From assembly GCA_017625185.1 (NCBI GenBank), contig JAGALN010000191.1:1-15144 (forward strand): a DNA stretch of 15,144 nt, read 5' to 3'. The stretch is from Clostridia bacterium. GTDB taxonomy: Bacteria > Bacillota > Clostridia > Monoglobales > Monoglobaceae. Below are positions 7,204 through 13,856 of this stretch, in pieces. Within the stretch, counting starts at the first letter, position 1; every line of letters begins with the position of its first letter. The notes beneath the pieces are model-generated. The model was not told the DNA's origin and did not search any database. It was given only the letters and a program-made list of their open reading frames with translations. A program made the position numbers and the translations under genes.

Positions 7204-7521
7204 TTAGAATGTTTCGCCGCACTTCTTGCAGTAACGAACATGGGTTCCGTCCTCCAGAACCTTCCGTCCAACTCTGGTAGCTGCGCCGCACTTTCCGCAA
7301 ACAGCCATAACCTTGCTTGCGTAGATCGGGGTTTCCTGCTTAATAATACCACCGGCTTCGCCCATCTTTCTGGGTTTCTTATGCTTTGTGGCCATGGAAA
7401 CGCCTTCAACAATAACCATGCGTTTTTCCGGGTTTACGGACAGAACCTTGCCCTTCTTGCCTTTGTCTTTACCAGACAAAACCACAACCTCGTCGCCGGT
7501 TCTTACATGCATCTTCGCCAT
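7204..7521 (-). CDS. rplX: 50S ribosomal protein L24, zinc-ribbon form
   Basis: A 105-residue assembly initiator of the large subunit. The N-terminal KOW domain is seen as VRTGDEVVVLSGKDKGKKGK (6-25), followed by RMVIVEGVSMATKHKKP and GGIIKQETPI. Near the C-terminus Cys75-x-x-Cys78 and Cys98-x-x-Cys101 (CGKC, CKKC) form a probable zinc ribbon, a C+ variant found in part of the bacteria; B. subtilis L24 lacks these cysteines. The ATG at 7521 was chosen because AGGAGG lies 7 nt upstream and the family starts here; the frame extends another 7 codons without a binding site. Stop is TAA. A long 168-bp gap precedes it. Confidence 0.96.
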   Translation of the reverse strand: MAKMHVRTGDEVVVLSGKDKGKKGKVLSVNPEKRMVIVEGVSMATKHKKPRKMGEAGGIIKQETPIYASKVMAVCGKCGAATRVGRKVLEDGTHVRYCKKCGETF

Positions 7522-7569
7522 TGTCTTTCCTCCTTTTTTCAAAATGAAAAGGTCTTTGCTTATCTGTTA

Positions 7570-7592
7570 GTTCTGAATCAAACATCCAGAAC
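7570..7592 (-). repeat. Inverted repeat in the rplN-rplX gap
   Basis: GTTCTG (7570-7575) and CAGAAC (7587-7592) form a perfect 6-bp inverted repeat with an 11-nt loop. Its right arm overlaps the left 7-bp direct repeat that bounds the neighbouring 99-bp element, so the two structures may be related or the overlap may be chance. No T-run follows. Confidence 0.4.
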
Positions 7593-7593
7593 C

Positions 7594-7692
7594 GTAAGTT
7601 CGTCGGAAAATTTGAACTGATTTTCGGGTGCAAGGCGGCGCCGTGTATCAAGATACACAAGCCGACTGAACACGGAAAGCAGTCAAATTTTA
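7594..7692. mobile_element. Possible 99-bp miniature inverted-repeat element
   Basis: This stretch is bounded by a 7-bp direct repeat CAGAACC (7587-7593 and 7693-7699). It starts GTAA and ends TTAC. Inside, AAAATTTGAACTG (7607-7619) pairs with CAGTCAAATTTT (7680-7691) with one bulged base. The centre is a perfect stem GTGTATC/GATACAC (7643-7658, 2-nt loop) extended by CGGC/GCCG (7636-7639 with 7661-7664). There is no coding capacity. The arrangement resembles a miniature transposable element or large palindromic repeat with target duplication. It overlaps the end of rplN and supplies that gene's TAA stop (7692-7690). The alternative is a simple mRNA hairpin between rplN and rplX. Confidence 0.4.
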
Positions 7693-8058
7693 CAGAACCT
7701 CGGGAGCAAGGGATAAGATTTTCATGTATTCCTTATCTCTCAGCTCTCTGGCAACCGGCCCAAAAATACGGGTGCCTCTGGGGGTCTTGTCGTCTCTGAT
7801 GATAACGGCTGCATTCTCGTCGAAACGAATCTTAGAACCGTCAGGACGCTTTACACCGTTCACACTACGAACGATAACTGCCTTGACAACATCACCCTTC
7901 TTAACAGCACCGCCGGGCGTTGCTTTTTTCACAGAAGCAACGATTACATCTCCAATGTTGCCGTAGCGACGGAAAGATCCGCCCAGAACACGGATGCAGA
8001 GAAGTTCTTTTGCACCGCTGTTATCAGCAACTTTTAAAATTGTCTGCTGTTGAATCAT
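7690..8058 (-). CDS. rplN: 50S ribosomal protein L14
   Basis: A 122-residue beta-barrel protein at the subunit interface (bridge B8). The start [20 protein letters not shown] and the signatures [40 protein letters not shown] and [16 protein letters not shown] are typical, and the length matches. ATG at 8058 is preceded by AGGAGGAAAT. The stop codon TAA lies in the right arm of the inverted-repeat element at 7594-7692. If that element is removed, leaving one copy of the flanking repeat, the frame would end GTT-CTG-GAT-GTT-TGA, adding two residues. Hairpin-rich gaps lie on both sides. Confidence 0.98.
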   Translation of the reverse strand: MIQQQTILKVADNSGAKELLCIRVLGGSFRRYGNIGDVIVASVKKATPGGAVKKGDVVKAVIVRSVNGVKRPDGSKIRFDENAAVIIRDDKTPRGTRIFGPVARELRDKEYMKILSLAPEVL

Positions 8059-8074
8059 ACCGGATTTCCTCCTA

Positions 8075-8154
8075 TTTCAATATTGGAAGACTGCCTTTGC
8101 AATCTTCTGCCAAAACCCAAAATTGGATTTTGGATAATCCGCAATATTGCGGGG
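8075..8154 (-). repeat. Three consecutive hairpins in the rpsQ-rplN gap
   Basis: In order on the transcript: CCGCA/TGCGG with a 4-nt loop (the palindrome CCGCAATATTGCGG), then CCAAAAT/ATTTTGG with a 3-nt loop, then GAAGATTGC/GCAGTCTTC with a 4-nt loop (nine pairs including one G-U). They fill most of the 103-nt gap between the rpsQ stop and the rplN ribosome binding site. None is followed by a T-run, so termination is unlikely. Confidence 0.6.
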
Positions 8155-8161
8155 AAGTATC

Positions 8162-8419
8162 TTACTTCGCTTTTTCTACGATTTCAACCAGTCTCCATCT
8201 CTTGTCCTTGGACAGGGGGCGGGTTTCCATCACTTTTACCTTGTCGCCAATGCCGCAAATGTTATTTTCATCATGCGCCTTCAGTTTGTAGGTACGCTTC
8301 ATAACCTTGCTGTAAAGAGGGTGCTTCTCGTGCTCTTTGATTGCGACAACGATTGTCTTGTCCATCTTATCGCTTACAACCTCGCCAATACGGGTCTTGC
8401 GGTAATTACGTTCACTCAT
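8162..8419 (-). CDS. rpsQ: 30S ribosomal protein S17
   Basis: An 85-residue OB-fold protein, a primary binder of 16S rRNA helices 7 and 11. Segments [39 protein letters not shown] and [20 protein letters not shown] are diagnostic. The length is typical. ATG at 8419 is preceded by AGGAGGTG about 7 nt upstream, starting at the rpmC stop TAG; the two genes are 12 nt apart. Stop is TAA, followed by a 103-nt gap containing three hairpins. Confidence 0.98.
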   Translation of the reverse strand: MSERNYRKTRIGEVVSDKMDKTIVVAIKEHEKHPLYSKVMKRTYKLKAHDENNICGIGDKVKVMETRPLSKDKRWRLVEIVEKAK

Positions 8420-8431
8420 TCTTTACACCTC

Positions 8432-8641
8432 CTACGCATTTACGCTTGTAATCCCAAGCTCTTTTTCCTTGAGGACTGTTTTAACTCTTGCAATGTCCTT
8501 TTTGACGCTAGCAATTCTCATGGGATTCTCCAGTTGGTTGGTAGCGTTCTGGAAACGAAGGTTAAAAAGCTCTTCCTTCAAGTCCTTGATTTTGGTCTCA
8601 AGCTCTTGCGTTGAAAGGTCTCTAATATCCTGAATTTTCAT
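8432..8641 (-). CDS. rpmC: 50S ribosomal protein L29
   Basis: A 69-residue helical-hairpin protein located near the peptide exit tunnel, beside L23, where it helps form the docking site for nascent-chain factors. The sequence [20 protein letters not shown], the [20 protein letters not shown] signature and a second basic helix ([17 protein letters not shown]) match the family. The ATG at 8641 overlaps the rplP stop as TAATG, so translation is coupled. Stop is TAG. Confidence 0.97.
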   Translation of the reverse strand: MKIQDIRDLSTQELETKIKDLKEELFNLRFQNATNQLENPMRIASVKKDIARVKTVLKEKELGITSVNA

Positions 8642-9072
8642 TAACTATCACCTTCCGTTTCTTGGTCTGCCTTCTTGACAAACTTACACTTAAGCGGCAG
8701 CTTGTGCATTGCAAGACGCATAGCCTCACGTGCAACTTCTTCGCTGACGCCGCCAATTTCAAACATTACACGGCCGGGCTTTACAACAGCTACCCAGTAC
8801 TCAGGGGAGCCCTTACCACTACCCATTCGGGTTTCAGCCGGCTTTGCGGTTACAGGCTTATCAGGGAAAATTTTAATCCAAACCTGACCGCCTCTCTTGG
8901 TATAACGAGTCATAGCTACACGGGCAGCCTCGATCTGGTTGCTGGTAACCCATGCCGGGCTCAATGCCTGCAGACCGAAATCGCCGTATACTACCTTATT
9001 ACCACGATGTGCAGCGCCCTTCATTCTGCCGCGCTGTACCTTTCTACGTTTCACTCTCTTCGGGGATAACAT
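8641..9072 (-). CDS. rplP: 50S ribosomal protein L16
   Basis: A 143-residue protein that organises the A-site and peptidyl-transferase surroundings of 23S rRNA. It begins [20 protein letters not shown] and carries [60 protein letters not shown] and RVMFEIGG, all characteristic. ATG at 9072 overlaps the rpsC stop as TAATG and the stop overlaps rpmC in the same way, so rpsC-rplP-rpmC form a coupled set. [13 protein letters not shown] is the loop reaching toward the A site. Confidence 0.98.
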   Translation of the reverse strand: MLSPKRVKRRKVQRGRMKGAAHRGNKVVYGDFGLQALSPAWVTSNQIEAARVAMTRYTKRGGQVWIKIFPDKPVTAKPAETRMGSGKGSPEYWVAVVKPGRVMFEIGGVSEEVAREAMRLAMHKLPLKCKFVKKADQETEGDS

Positions 9073-9770
9073 TATTTTCTGCCTCCTTCTCTGCGTCTGG
9101 GAGCAGACTTCTTCTCCTCTTTTGCAGCAGCATTTCTGCTCTCTGCCAGGATTTCACCTTTGTAGATCCAAACCTTAACGCCAAGTTTTCCGTAGGTGGT
9201 GTTCGCTTCGGTAAAACCGTAGTCAATGTCTGCTCTTAAGGTCTGCAGAGGGATAGTACCCTCATGATACTGCTCTGTACGCGCAATTTCGGCTCCGCCA
9301 ACACGACCGGATACGCAGGTCTTGATGCCCTTTGCACCCAGCTTCATGGTACGGCCCATGCACTGCTTCATCGCTTTCCGGAAGGAAATACGACGTTCCA
9401 GCTGAGATGCAATGTTTTCTGCTACCAGCTGTGCACTCAAGTCGGGGTTCTTTACCTCGATAACGTTCAAGATGATGGTCTTGCCGGTCATCTCTTCCAG
9501 TTCCTTCTTGAGCTTTTCGATTTCGCTGCCGCCCTTACCGATTACGATACCGGGCTTGCCTGCATGGATGGAAACACGAACTTTGTTCGCAAATTTCTCA
9601 ATTTCGATTTTGTCAACTCCGGCCAGGAATAATTTCTTCTTGAGGAAAACTCTGAGGTTGTAGTCCTCTACCAGACTGTCACCGAAGTTCTTTTTGTCAG
9701 CAAACCAACGGGAATCCCAGTCTTTAATAACACCGACTCTGAGACCGTGGGGATTAACTTTCTGACCCAT
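9072..9770 (-). CDS. rpsC: 30S ribosomal protein S3
   Basis: A 232-residue protein of the mRNA entry tunnel, contributing to helicase activity with S4 and S5. [20 protein letters not shown] is the standard start. The KH type II domain contains [14 protein letters not shown] with GKGG at 78-81. The C-terminal domain has [40 protein letters not shown] and [21 protein letters not shown] Lys/Arg/Ala-rich tail (about 210-232) ends the protein. ATG at 9770 follows AGGAGGTAAAAAGT. Stop is TAA, overlapping rplP. Confidence 0.98.
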   Translation of the reverse strand: MGQKVNPHGLRVGVIKDWDSRWFADKKNFGDSLVEDYNLRVFLKKKLFLAGVDKIEIEKFANKVRVSIHAGKPGIVIGKGGSEIEKLKKELEEMTGKTIILNVIEVKNPDLSAQLVAENIASQLERRISFRKAMKQCMGRTMKLGAKGIKTCVSGRVGGAEIARTEQYHEGTIPLQTLRADIDYGFTEANTTYGKLGVKVWIYKGEILAESRNAAAKEEKKSAPRRREGGRK

Positions 9771-9787
9771 ACTTTTTACCTCCTATC

Positions 9788-10123
9788 TTATTCCTTCTCC
9801 TGAAGTTTAATCGTGATGTGACTTGTTTTCTTATTGATTCTAAATGCACGACCCTGCGCTCTTGCCTGTACCCGCTTCAAAGTGGGGCCCTGGTCTGCAT
9901 AAACCTCTGCAACATAGAGGTTTTCTACGTTCATCTTGAAGTTGTTCTCTGCGTTTGCCATTGCAGACTTGAGCAGTTTCTCAACAACAGGACTTGCAGC
10001 CTTGGGGGTGTTCTTCAAGATACCGATTGCTTCGCCGACCGGCTTATTTCTAATCAGGTCGATGACAATGCGGACTTTTCTGGGCGCAATGCGTACATGT
10101 GTAACTTTTGCTACTGCTTCCAT
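9788..10123 (-). CDS. rplV: 50S ribosomal protein L22
   Basis: A 111-residue protein whose long beta-hairpin lines the nascent-peptide tunnel. Signatures are [20 protein letters not shown] and the C-terminal hairpin region [20 protein letters not shown], ending [17 protein letters not shown]. The ATG at 10123 (MEAVAKV) was chosen because AAAGGAG lies 11 nt upstream and it gives the usual length; an in-frame ATG at 10144 and TTG at 10147 would add 7-8 residues (MKGAAQN) that include that binding site, with only GAGGAAT further up. Start choice is therefore moderate. Stop is TAA. Confidence 0.95.
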   Translation of the reverse strand: MEAVAKVTHVRIAPRKVRIVIDLIRNKPVGEAIGILKNTPKAASPVVEKLLKSAMANAENNFKMNVENLYVAEVYADQGPTLKRVQARAQGRAFRINKKTSHITIKLQEKE

Positions 10124-10165
10124 GTTCTGTGCAGCTCCTTTCATCAATCTAATTCCTCAGCGCAA

Positions 10166-10438
10166 TTACTTGGAAGTCTTTGCGCCGGCATGACCTCTGT
10201 ATGTTCTGGTGGGAGCGAACTCGCCAAGCTTGTGGCCTACCATATCCTCGCTCACATATACCGGAACATGCTTTCTTCCATCATAAACCGCAATGGTATG
10301 TCCAACCATCTCCGGGAATATAGTAGAAGCTCTTGACCAGGTCTTTAAAACGTTTTTCTCGTTCTTTTCGTTCATGGCAACAATTCTGGCAAGCAGCTTC
10401 GCATCAACGAAAGGTCCCTTTTTAATACTTCTTCCCAT
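10166..10438 (-). CDS. rpsS: 30S ribosomal protein S19
   Basis: A 90-residue protein of the 30S head, paired with S13 and contacting the A-site tRNA region. [59 protein letters not shown] and [15 protein letters not shown] are diagnostic and the length is normal. ATG at 10438 has AAGGAGGGAATC just upstream. Stop is TAA; 12 nt follow rplB. Confidence 0.98.
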   Translation of the reverse strand: MGRSIKKGPFVDAKLLARIVAMNEKNEKNVLKTWSRASTIFPEMVGHTIAVYDGRKHVPVYVSEDMVGHKLGEFAPTRTYRGHAGAKTSK

Positions 10439-10450
10439 GTGATTCCCTCC

Positions 10451-11284
10451 TTACTTGCTGTTCCGTCTCTTAACGATGAACTTGTTAGACTTCTTCTTCT
10501 TATCTCTGGTCTTGTAACCTAATGCAGGCTTACCCCAAGGAGTTACCGGGCTCGGCATACCGATGGGGGACTTACCTTCACCACCGCCGTGGGGGTGGTC
10601 ATTGGGGTTCATAACAACACCGCGGACGGTAGGTCTAAAGCCCATGTGACGCTTTCTACCAGCCTTACCGATGTTGATGTTGGAATGATCACTGTTACCA
10701 ACCTGACCGATGGTTGCACGGCAGTTCAAGCGAATCATACGAACTTCGCCGGAGGGCAGACGCAGCTGTGCGTAGCCGTTCTCCTTTGCCAGAAGCTGTG
10801 CAGTTGCACCAGCGGAACGAACCATCTGAGCACCCTTACCGGGGTTCATTTCTACGTTGTATACCATGGTACCAACGGGGATGTCTTTCAGCTCCATTGC
10901 GTTACCAGGCTTGATGTCAGCACCTTCACCGGAAACAACCACGTCGCCCTTTTTCAGGCCGAGGGGTGCAATGATGTAGGTCTTTACACCGTCTTCATAC
11001 TCGATGAGTGCAATGTTTGCACTACGATTCGGATCATACTCGATGGAAAGAACGGTTGCGTTCATACCATCCTTGTATCTCTTAAAATCAATAACTCTGT
11101 ACTTTCTCTTTGCGCCGCAGCCACGGTGACGGACGGTGATTCTACCCTGTGCATTACGTCCTGCTTTACTGGAAAGGGGACGCAGCAGAGATTTTTCCGG
11201 TGCTACCTTATCAATCTCTTCAAAGGTGGAAACCGTCATATGACGCCGAGACGGGGTCGTCGGCTTATACTTTTTAATTCCCAT
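10451..11284 (-). CDS. rplB: 50S ribosomal protein L2
   Basis: A 277-residue protein, one of the most conserved in the ribosome, needed for subunit association and peptidyl-transferase assembly. The N-terminal OB-fold region, the SH3-like middle ([40 protein letters not shown]) and the C-terminal [20 protein letters not shown] with the essential His region (HPHGGG) are present. The extreme C-terminus is basic ([16 protein letters not shown]). ATG at 11284 is preceded by AAGGAG. Stop is TAA. It follows rplW after a 38-nt gap. Confidence 0.98.
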   Translation of the reverse strand: MGIKKYKPTTPSRRHMTVSTFEEIDKVAPEKSLLRPLSSKAGRNAQGRITVRHRGCGAKRKYRVIDFKRYKDGMNATVLSIEYDPNRSANIALIEYEDGVKTYIIAPLGLKKGDVVVSGEGADIKPGNAMELKDIPVGTMVYNVEMNPGKGAQMVRSAGATAQLLAKENGYAQLRLPSGEVRMIRLNCRATIGQVGNSDHSNINIGKAGRKRHMGFRPTVRGVVMNPNDHPHGGGEGKSPIGMPSPVTPWGKPALGYKTRDKKKKSNKFIVKRRNSK

Positions 11285-11322
11285 TTTTCAATCTCCTTAT
11301 CTGCAAATTTTGGGAGCAGAGA

Positions 11323-11607
11323 TTAAGACTCAAACAGCTCGATGGTCTTGCTGTTTTCAGTGAGCTTTACTACTGCCTTCTTCCAGTCAGCACGCTTACC
11401 GGAGAACACGCCCTGTCTCTTGGGCTTGCCGATATAGTTCATGGTGGTGACTTTTTCTACCTCTACCTTGAAGATCTCTTCAACCGCTTTCTTGATTTCG
11501 ATCTTGTTTGCACCCTTGGCTACCTCAAAGGTGTACTTCCGGTCTGCAACCTGATCCATACTGTTCTCGGTGATGATCGGTCTTCTGATAATATCATGTG
11601 CTAACAT
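11323..11607 (-). CDS. rplW: 50S ribosomal protein L23
   Basis: A 94-residue protein at the tunnel exit, the docking point of trigger factor and signal recognition particle. [40 protein letters not shown] and [19 protein letters not shown] are typical of bacterial L23, and the length is right. The ATG at 11607 overlaps the rplD stop as TAATG, giving translational coupling. Stop is TAA. Confidence 0.98.
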   Translation of the reverse strand: MLAHDIIRRPIITENSMDQVADRKYTFEVAKGANKIEIKKAVEEIFKVEVEKVTTMNYIGKPKRQGVFSGKRADWKKAVVKLTENSKTIELFES

Positions 11608-12230
11608 TATGCGTACACCTCCTCAAGCTTGGTTACCGCATCCTTCAAAATGATGCACTTGGTGTGGTTCAGAACCTCGTAGGTGTTGATTGCACCAACA
11701 TAGGTAGTGTCAACGCCCTTGATGTTTCTTGCAGAAAGAACAATGTTCTTATCGTTTTCAGGAAGAACGATGAGCGCTTTTTCATTCACATTCAGGTTCT
11801 TCAGGAGGCTTACTACCTGCTTGGTCTTGATTTCCTCGCAAGCGAAAGCGTCCAGAACGATCAGTTCGTTATCCTCTACCTTGGAAGACAGCGCAGACTT
11901 AAGCGCCAGACGTCTTACCTTCTTGTTTACGTTGTATCTGTAATCCCTGGGCTTGGGGCCGAGCGCTACGCCGCCGCCAACCCACTGAGGAGCACGGATA
12001 CTACCCTGCCGGGCACGACCGGTACCCTTCTGTCTCCAGGGCTTGATACCGCCGCCGCGAACCTCGGTCCGGGTCTTGGTGCTCTGGGTGCCCTGTCTCT
12101 GATTTGCTAAGTAGTTTACTACTACTTCGTGCATGACATCAGGACGAACCGCAACGCCAAACACGTTTTCATTTAAATCCATACTGCCGACAACCTTGCC
12201 ATCGACATTATAAATATCTACTTTAGGCAT
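11607..12230 (-). CDS. rplD: 50S ribosomal protein L4
   Basis: A 207-residue assembly protein with a globular domain and a long loop reaching the peptide tunnel. The loop is seen as [20 protein letters not shown] followed by [19 protein letters not shown] (about 59-95). In E. coli L4 also represses the S10 operon through its leader; whether this holds here is unknown, and B. subtilis is reported to differ. ATG at 12230 is preceded by GGAGGAAATAGAG. Stop TAA overlaps rplW. It follows rplC after 26 nt. Confidence 0.98.
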   Translation of the reverse strand: MPKVDIYNVDGKVVGSMDLNENVFGVAVRPDVMHEVVVNYLANQRQGTQSTKTRTEVRGGGIKPWRQKGTGRARQGSIRAPQWVGGGVALGPKPRDYRYNVNKKVRRLALKSALSSKVEDNELIVLDAFACEEIKTKQVVSLLKNLNVNEKALIVLPENDKNIVLSARNIKGVDTTYVGAINTYEVLNHTKCIILKDAVTKLEEVYA

Positions 12231-12256
12231 TCTCTATTTCCTCCTCTCTCCATTGG

Positions 12257-12892
12257 TTAGGCCTTTGCCTTGACTGCGTTTTTCACGATCAGCAATCCGC
12301 CCTTAGGTCCGGGAACCGAACCCTTTACCAACAGAAGATTGCGTTCTTTATCAACCTTAACAAGGTCAAGATTCTGAATGGTAACGGTATCTACACCGTA
12401 GTGACCCGGAAGTTTCTTGCCCTTGAACACACGGGACGGGTCGGAACAAGCGCCCAGAGAACCGGGGCCTCTGTGATAGTGAGAACCGTGGGTCATAGGA
12501 CCGCGGTGAGTTCCCCATCTCTTGATGGTGCCCGCATAACCGTGACCCTTGCTGGTACCGGTTACATCCAGCATCTCGCCGTCTTCGAACTGTTCTACAT
12601 TCAGAATGTCGCCGACATTCAAATCAGCAGCGTTGTCCAGCTTGAATTCCTTCAAATATTTCTTTACTGGAACGCCTGCTTTTGCAAAGTGACCCTTTTC
12701 GGGCTTGTTTGCACGCTTTTCCTTCTTGTCTGCGAAGCCAACCTGTACGGCACAGTAGCCGTCTACTTCAACGGTTTTCTTCTAGACAACAGGACAAGGA
12801 CCTGCCTCGATTACCGTTACCGGAACCAGATTGCCGTCCTCTGTGAAGATCTGGGTCATACCAATTTTCTTACCCAAGATTGCCTTTTTCAT
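12257..12892 (-). pseudogene. rplC: 50S ribosomal protein L3, interrupted by in-frame TAG at codon 37
   Basis: A 212-codon reading frame for L3, the large-subunit protein that starts assembly and reaches the peptidyl-transferase centre. It starts at ATG 12892 ([20 protein letters not shown]) after AGGAGG. It then reads [13 protein letters not shown], and codon 37 is TAG (12784-12782). It continues in the same frame with KKTVEVDGYCAVQVGFADKK and on to the end (KWGTHRGPMTHGSHYHRGPG-like core, here RWGTHRGPMTHGSHYHRGPG). The stop is TAA at 12259-12257. Apart from this one codon the gene looks complete and well conserved. Relatives, including B. subtilis, have Gln at this place, so CAG to TAG is a single transition. 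The only downstream start-like codon is TTG (codon 80) without a good ribosome binding site. Possible explanations are a sequence error, a true nonsense mutation covered by suppression or a second copy, or local readthrough. Confidence 0.9.
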
Positions 12893-12923
12893 TTTTCTTT
12901 CCTCCTGTTTTACACAGACCTCG

Positions 12924-12937
12924 GTTCCTTTCGGAAC
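12924..12937 (-). repeat. GNRA-capped hairpin before rplC
   Basis: On the transcript GTTCC-GAAA-GGAAC forms a perfect 5-bp stem with a GNRA tetraloop, 31 nt upstream of the rplC start. A near copy follows the rpsJ stop codon at 13040-13055. Confidence 0.55.
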
Positions 12938-13039
12938 ATATCTGCGGGTTATTGGTTGACAGAAATCCTGCCAACGTGACCTAAATTATTTTTTCGTTTT
13001 TGTTTTCAGCCTGCAACGATGTTTCGAACTTAAAAATCC

Positions 13040-13055
13040 GTTATCCTTTCGGAAC
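13040..13055 (-). repeat. GNRA-capped hairpin at the rpsJ stop
   Basis: GTTCC-GAAA-GGATAAC on the transcript, starting with the last base of the rpsJ TAG codon; the stem has one bulged T. It shares GTTCCGAAAGGA with the hairpin at 12924-12937. The two bracket the 162-bp rpsJ-rplC gap, which holds no gene. Confidence 0.5.
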
Positions 13056-13363
13056 TAAATCTTTAACTCGATGTCAACACCTGCGGGCAGGTCCAGATGC
13101 TTCAAAGCGTCGATGGTCTTGTTGTTGGGTTCCAAAACATCGATCAGTCTTTTATGGGTTCTCATCTCGAACTGCTCACGGCTGTCCTTGTACTTATGAA
13201 CCGCTCTTAAGATGGTAACAACCTCTTTCTTGGTAGGAAGCGGAATCGGTCCGGAAACCTTGGATCCCGTTCTCTTTGCGGTTTCCACAATCTTTGCGGC
13301 GCTCTGGTCGATAAGGTTGTGGTCATAAGCCTTCAGTCTGATTCTGATTTTCTGTGCTGCCAT
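13055..13363 (-). CDS. rpsJ: 30S ribosomal protein S10
   Basis: A 102-residue protein of the 30S head, also known as the antitermination factor NusE, which joins NusB and NusG in transcription-translation coupling. [40 protein letters not shown] and [20 protein letters not shown] are diagnostic. The ATG at 13363 ([10 protein letters not shown]) was chosen because AGGAGGG lies 7 nt upstream; the same frame is open to 13480 but the extra 39 residues have no family match. First gene of the operon, about 295 nt after the predicted transcription start. Stop is TAG. A 162-bp gap with two GNRA-capped hairpins separates it from rplC. Confidence 0.97.
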   Translation of the reverse strand: MAAQKIRIRLKAYDHNLIDQSAAKIVETAKRTGSKVSGPIPLPTKKEVVTILRAVHKYKDSREQFEMRTHKRLIDVLEPNNKTIDALKHLDLPAGVDIELKI

Positions 13364-13659
13364 GCTATACCCTCCTATAATAAGTTTTACACCGTGCCGG
13401 GCGTTTCGCACGAGCTTAAAATGAAACCCGAATCCAAATAGTCCTCCAACGGGACAAGCGGCTTCGGGACCTACAGACATAATCCGCCCTTTTGCGGCAT
13501 CAGCATGCTACCACATAGACATCATCTTCTGTATTTTTGTTAGAAAGTGTGACCTTTCCGCCCGTTTTCTTGAACCGGACAATCTCCTCCGAAATTTCCA
13601 AAAGTCCCGATTTTACGGGCTTTTGCCACCTCCGGAATCATCGTATGTCTTTGTCACGC
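13364..13659 (-). promoter_or_regulatory. Leader region of the S10 operon
   Basis: About 295 nt lie between the predicted transcription start and rpsJ. The leader contains a stem near its 5' end (AAAAG-CCCG with CGGG-a-CTTTT, 13600-13624, 6-nt loop). A second stem, CGTGC/GCACG (13393-13412), stands shortly before the rpsJ ribosome binding site. Two short overlapping reading frames lie in the first half (13540-13641 and 13500-13601). A leader this long suggests control after initiation, but I do not recognise a known ribosomal-protein leader class. Confidence 0.5.
13393..13412 (-). repeat. Hairpin upstream of the rpsJ ribosome binding site
   Basis: CGTGC and GCACG form a perfect 5-bp stem around a 10-nt loop, about 20 nt before the AGGAGGG of rpsJ. 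It could affect access to the binding site; this is inference from position. Confidence 0.35.
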
Positions 13660-13665
13660 CCAATT

Positions 13666-13694
13666 ATTATACTATGAATGCCTTTGGGTGTCAA
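13666..13694 (-). promoter_or_regulatory. Main sigma-A promoter of the S10-spc operon
   Basis: TTGACA (13694-13689), a 17-bp spacer and TATAAT (13671-13666): both hexamers and the spacing are exactly consensus. A run of nine A directly upstream of the -35 and further A/T tracts to about 13745 look like an UP element. The start of transcription would be near 13659. This is the only strong promoter seen ahead of the ribosomal genes. Confidence 0.9.
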
Positions 13695-13805
13695 GTTTTT
13701 TTTTGCAATTTTGACTGGAAAACGGCAGTTTTTTAAATTTTTGTTACATTTGTCCAGTTTTCTGTTTTTTACAAACTTTTAAGTGGAAATTTTGTACAAC
13801 TGCAC
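13695..13805. other. A/T-rich spacer upstream of the S10 promoter
   Basis: No gene is visible in this spacer. It is rich in A and T tracts, which suits an UP element for the S10 promoter. It carries the 8-bp palindrome TTGTACAA near its right end. I see no other structure in it. Confidence 0.5.
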
Positions 13806-13839
13806 AAAAAAAGATGCGTCATAAAACGCATCCTTTTTA
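13806..13839 (-). terminator. Rho-independent terminator after the LCP gene
   Basis: GATGCGT (13832-13826 on the transcript) pairs perfectly with ACGCATC (13819-13813) across a 6-nt loop, followed by seven T. The opposite strand has CC and TTTTT after the stem, so it may act both ways. It lies 18 nt after the LCP stop codon and insulates the S10 promoter from upstream transcription. Confidence 0.9.
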
Positions 13840-13856
13840 TAAGGAAGATTCTTCTC

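Noticed and set aside
12257..12655. Separate shorter L3 gene starting at TTG codon 80
   Set aside because: There is no convincing ribosome binding site before the TTG, and conserved L3 sequence continues upstream to the TAG and beyond it to a good ATG, so this is part of the interrupted gene.
12782..12784. Genome-wide recoding of TAG (to Gln or pyrrolysine)
   Set aside because: Seven other genes in the window end in TAG at the correct family length, including overlaps with the next start. Pyrrolysine is known from methylamine methyltransferases, not L3, and no pyl genes are seen.
13364..13480. N-terminal extension of S10 by 39 residues
   Set aside because: The open frame is accidental: the family start [10 protein letters not shown] has AGGAGGG in place, and the extension is unlike any S10.
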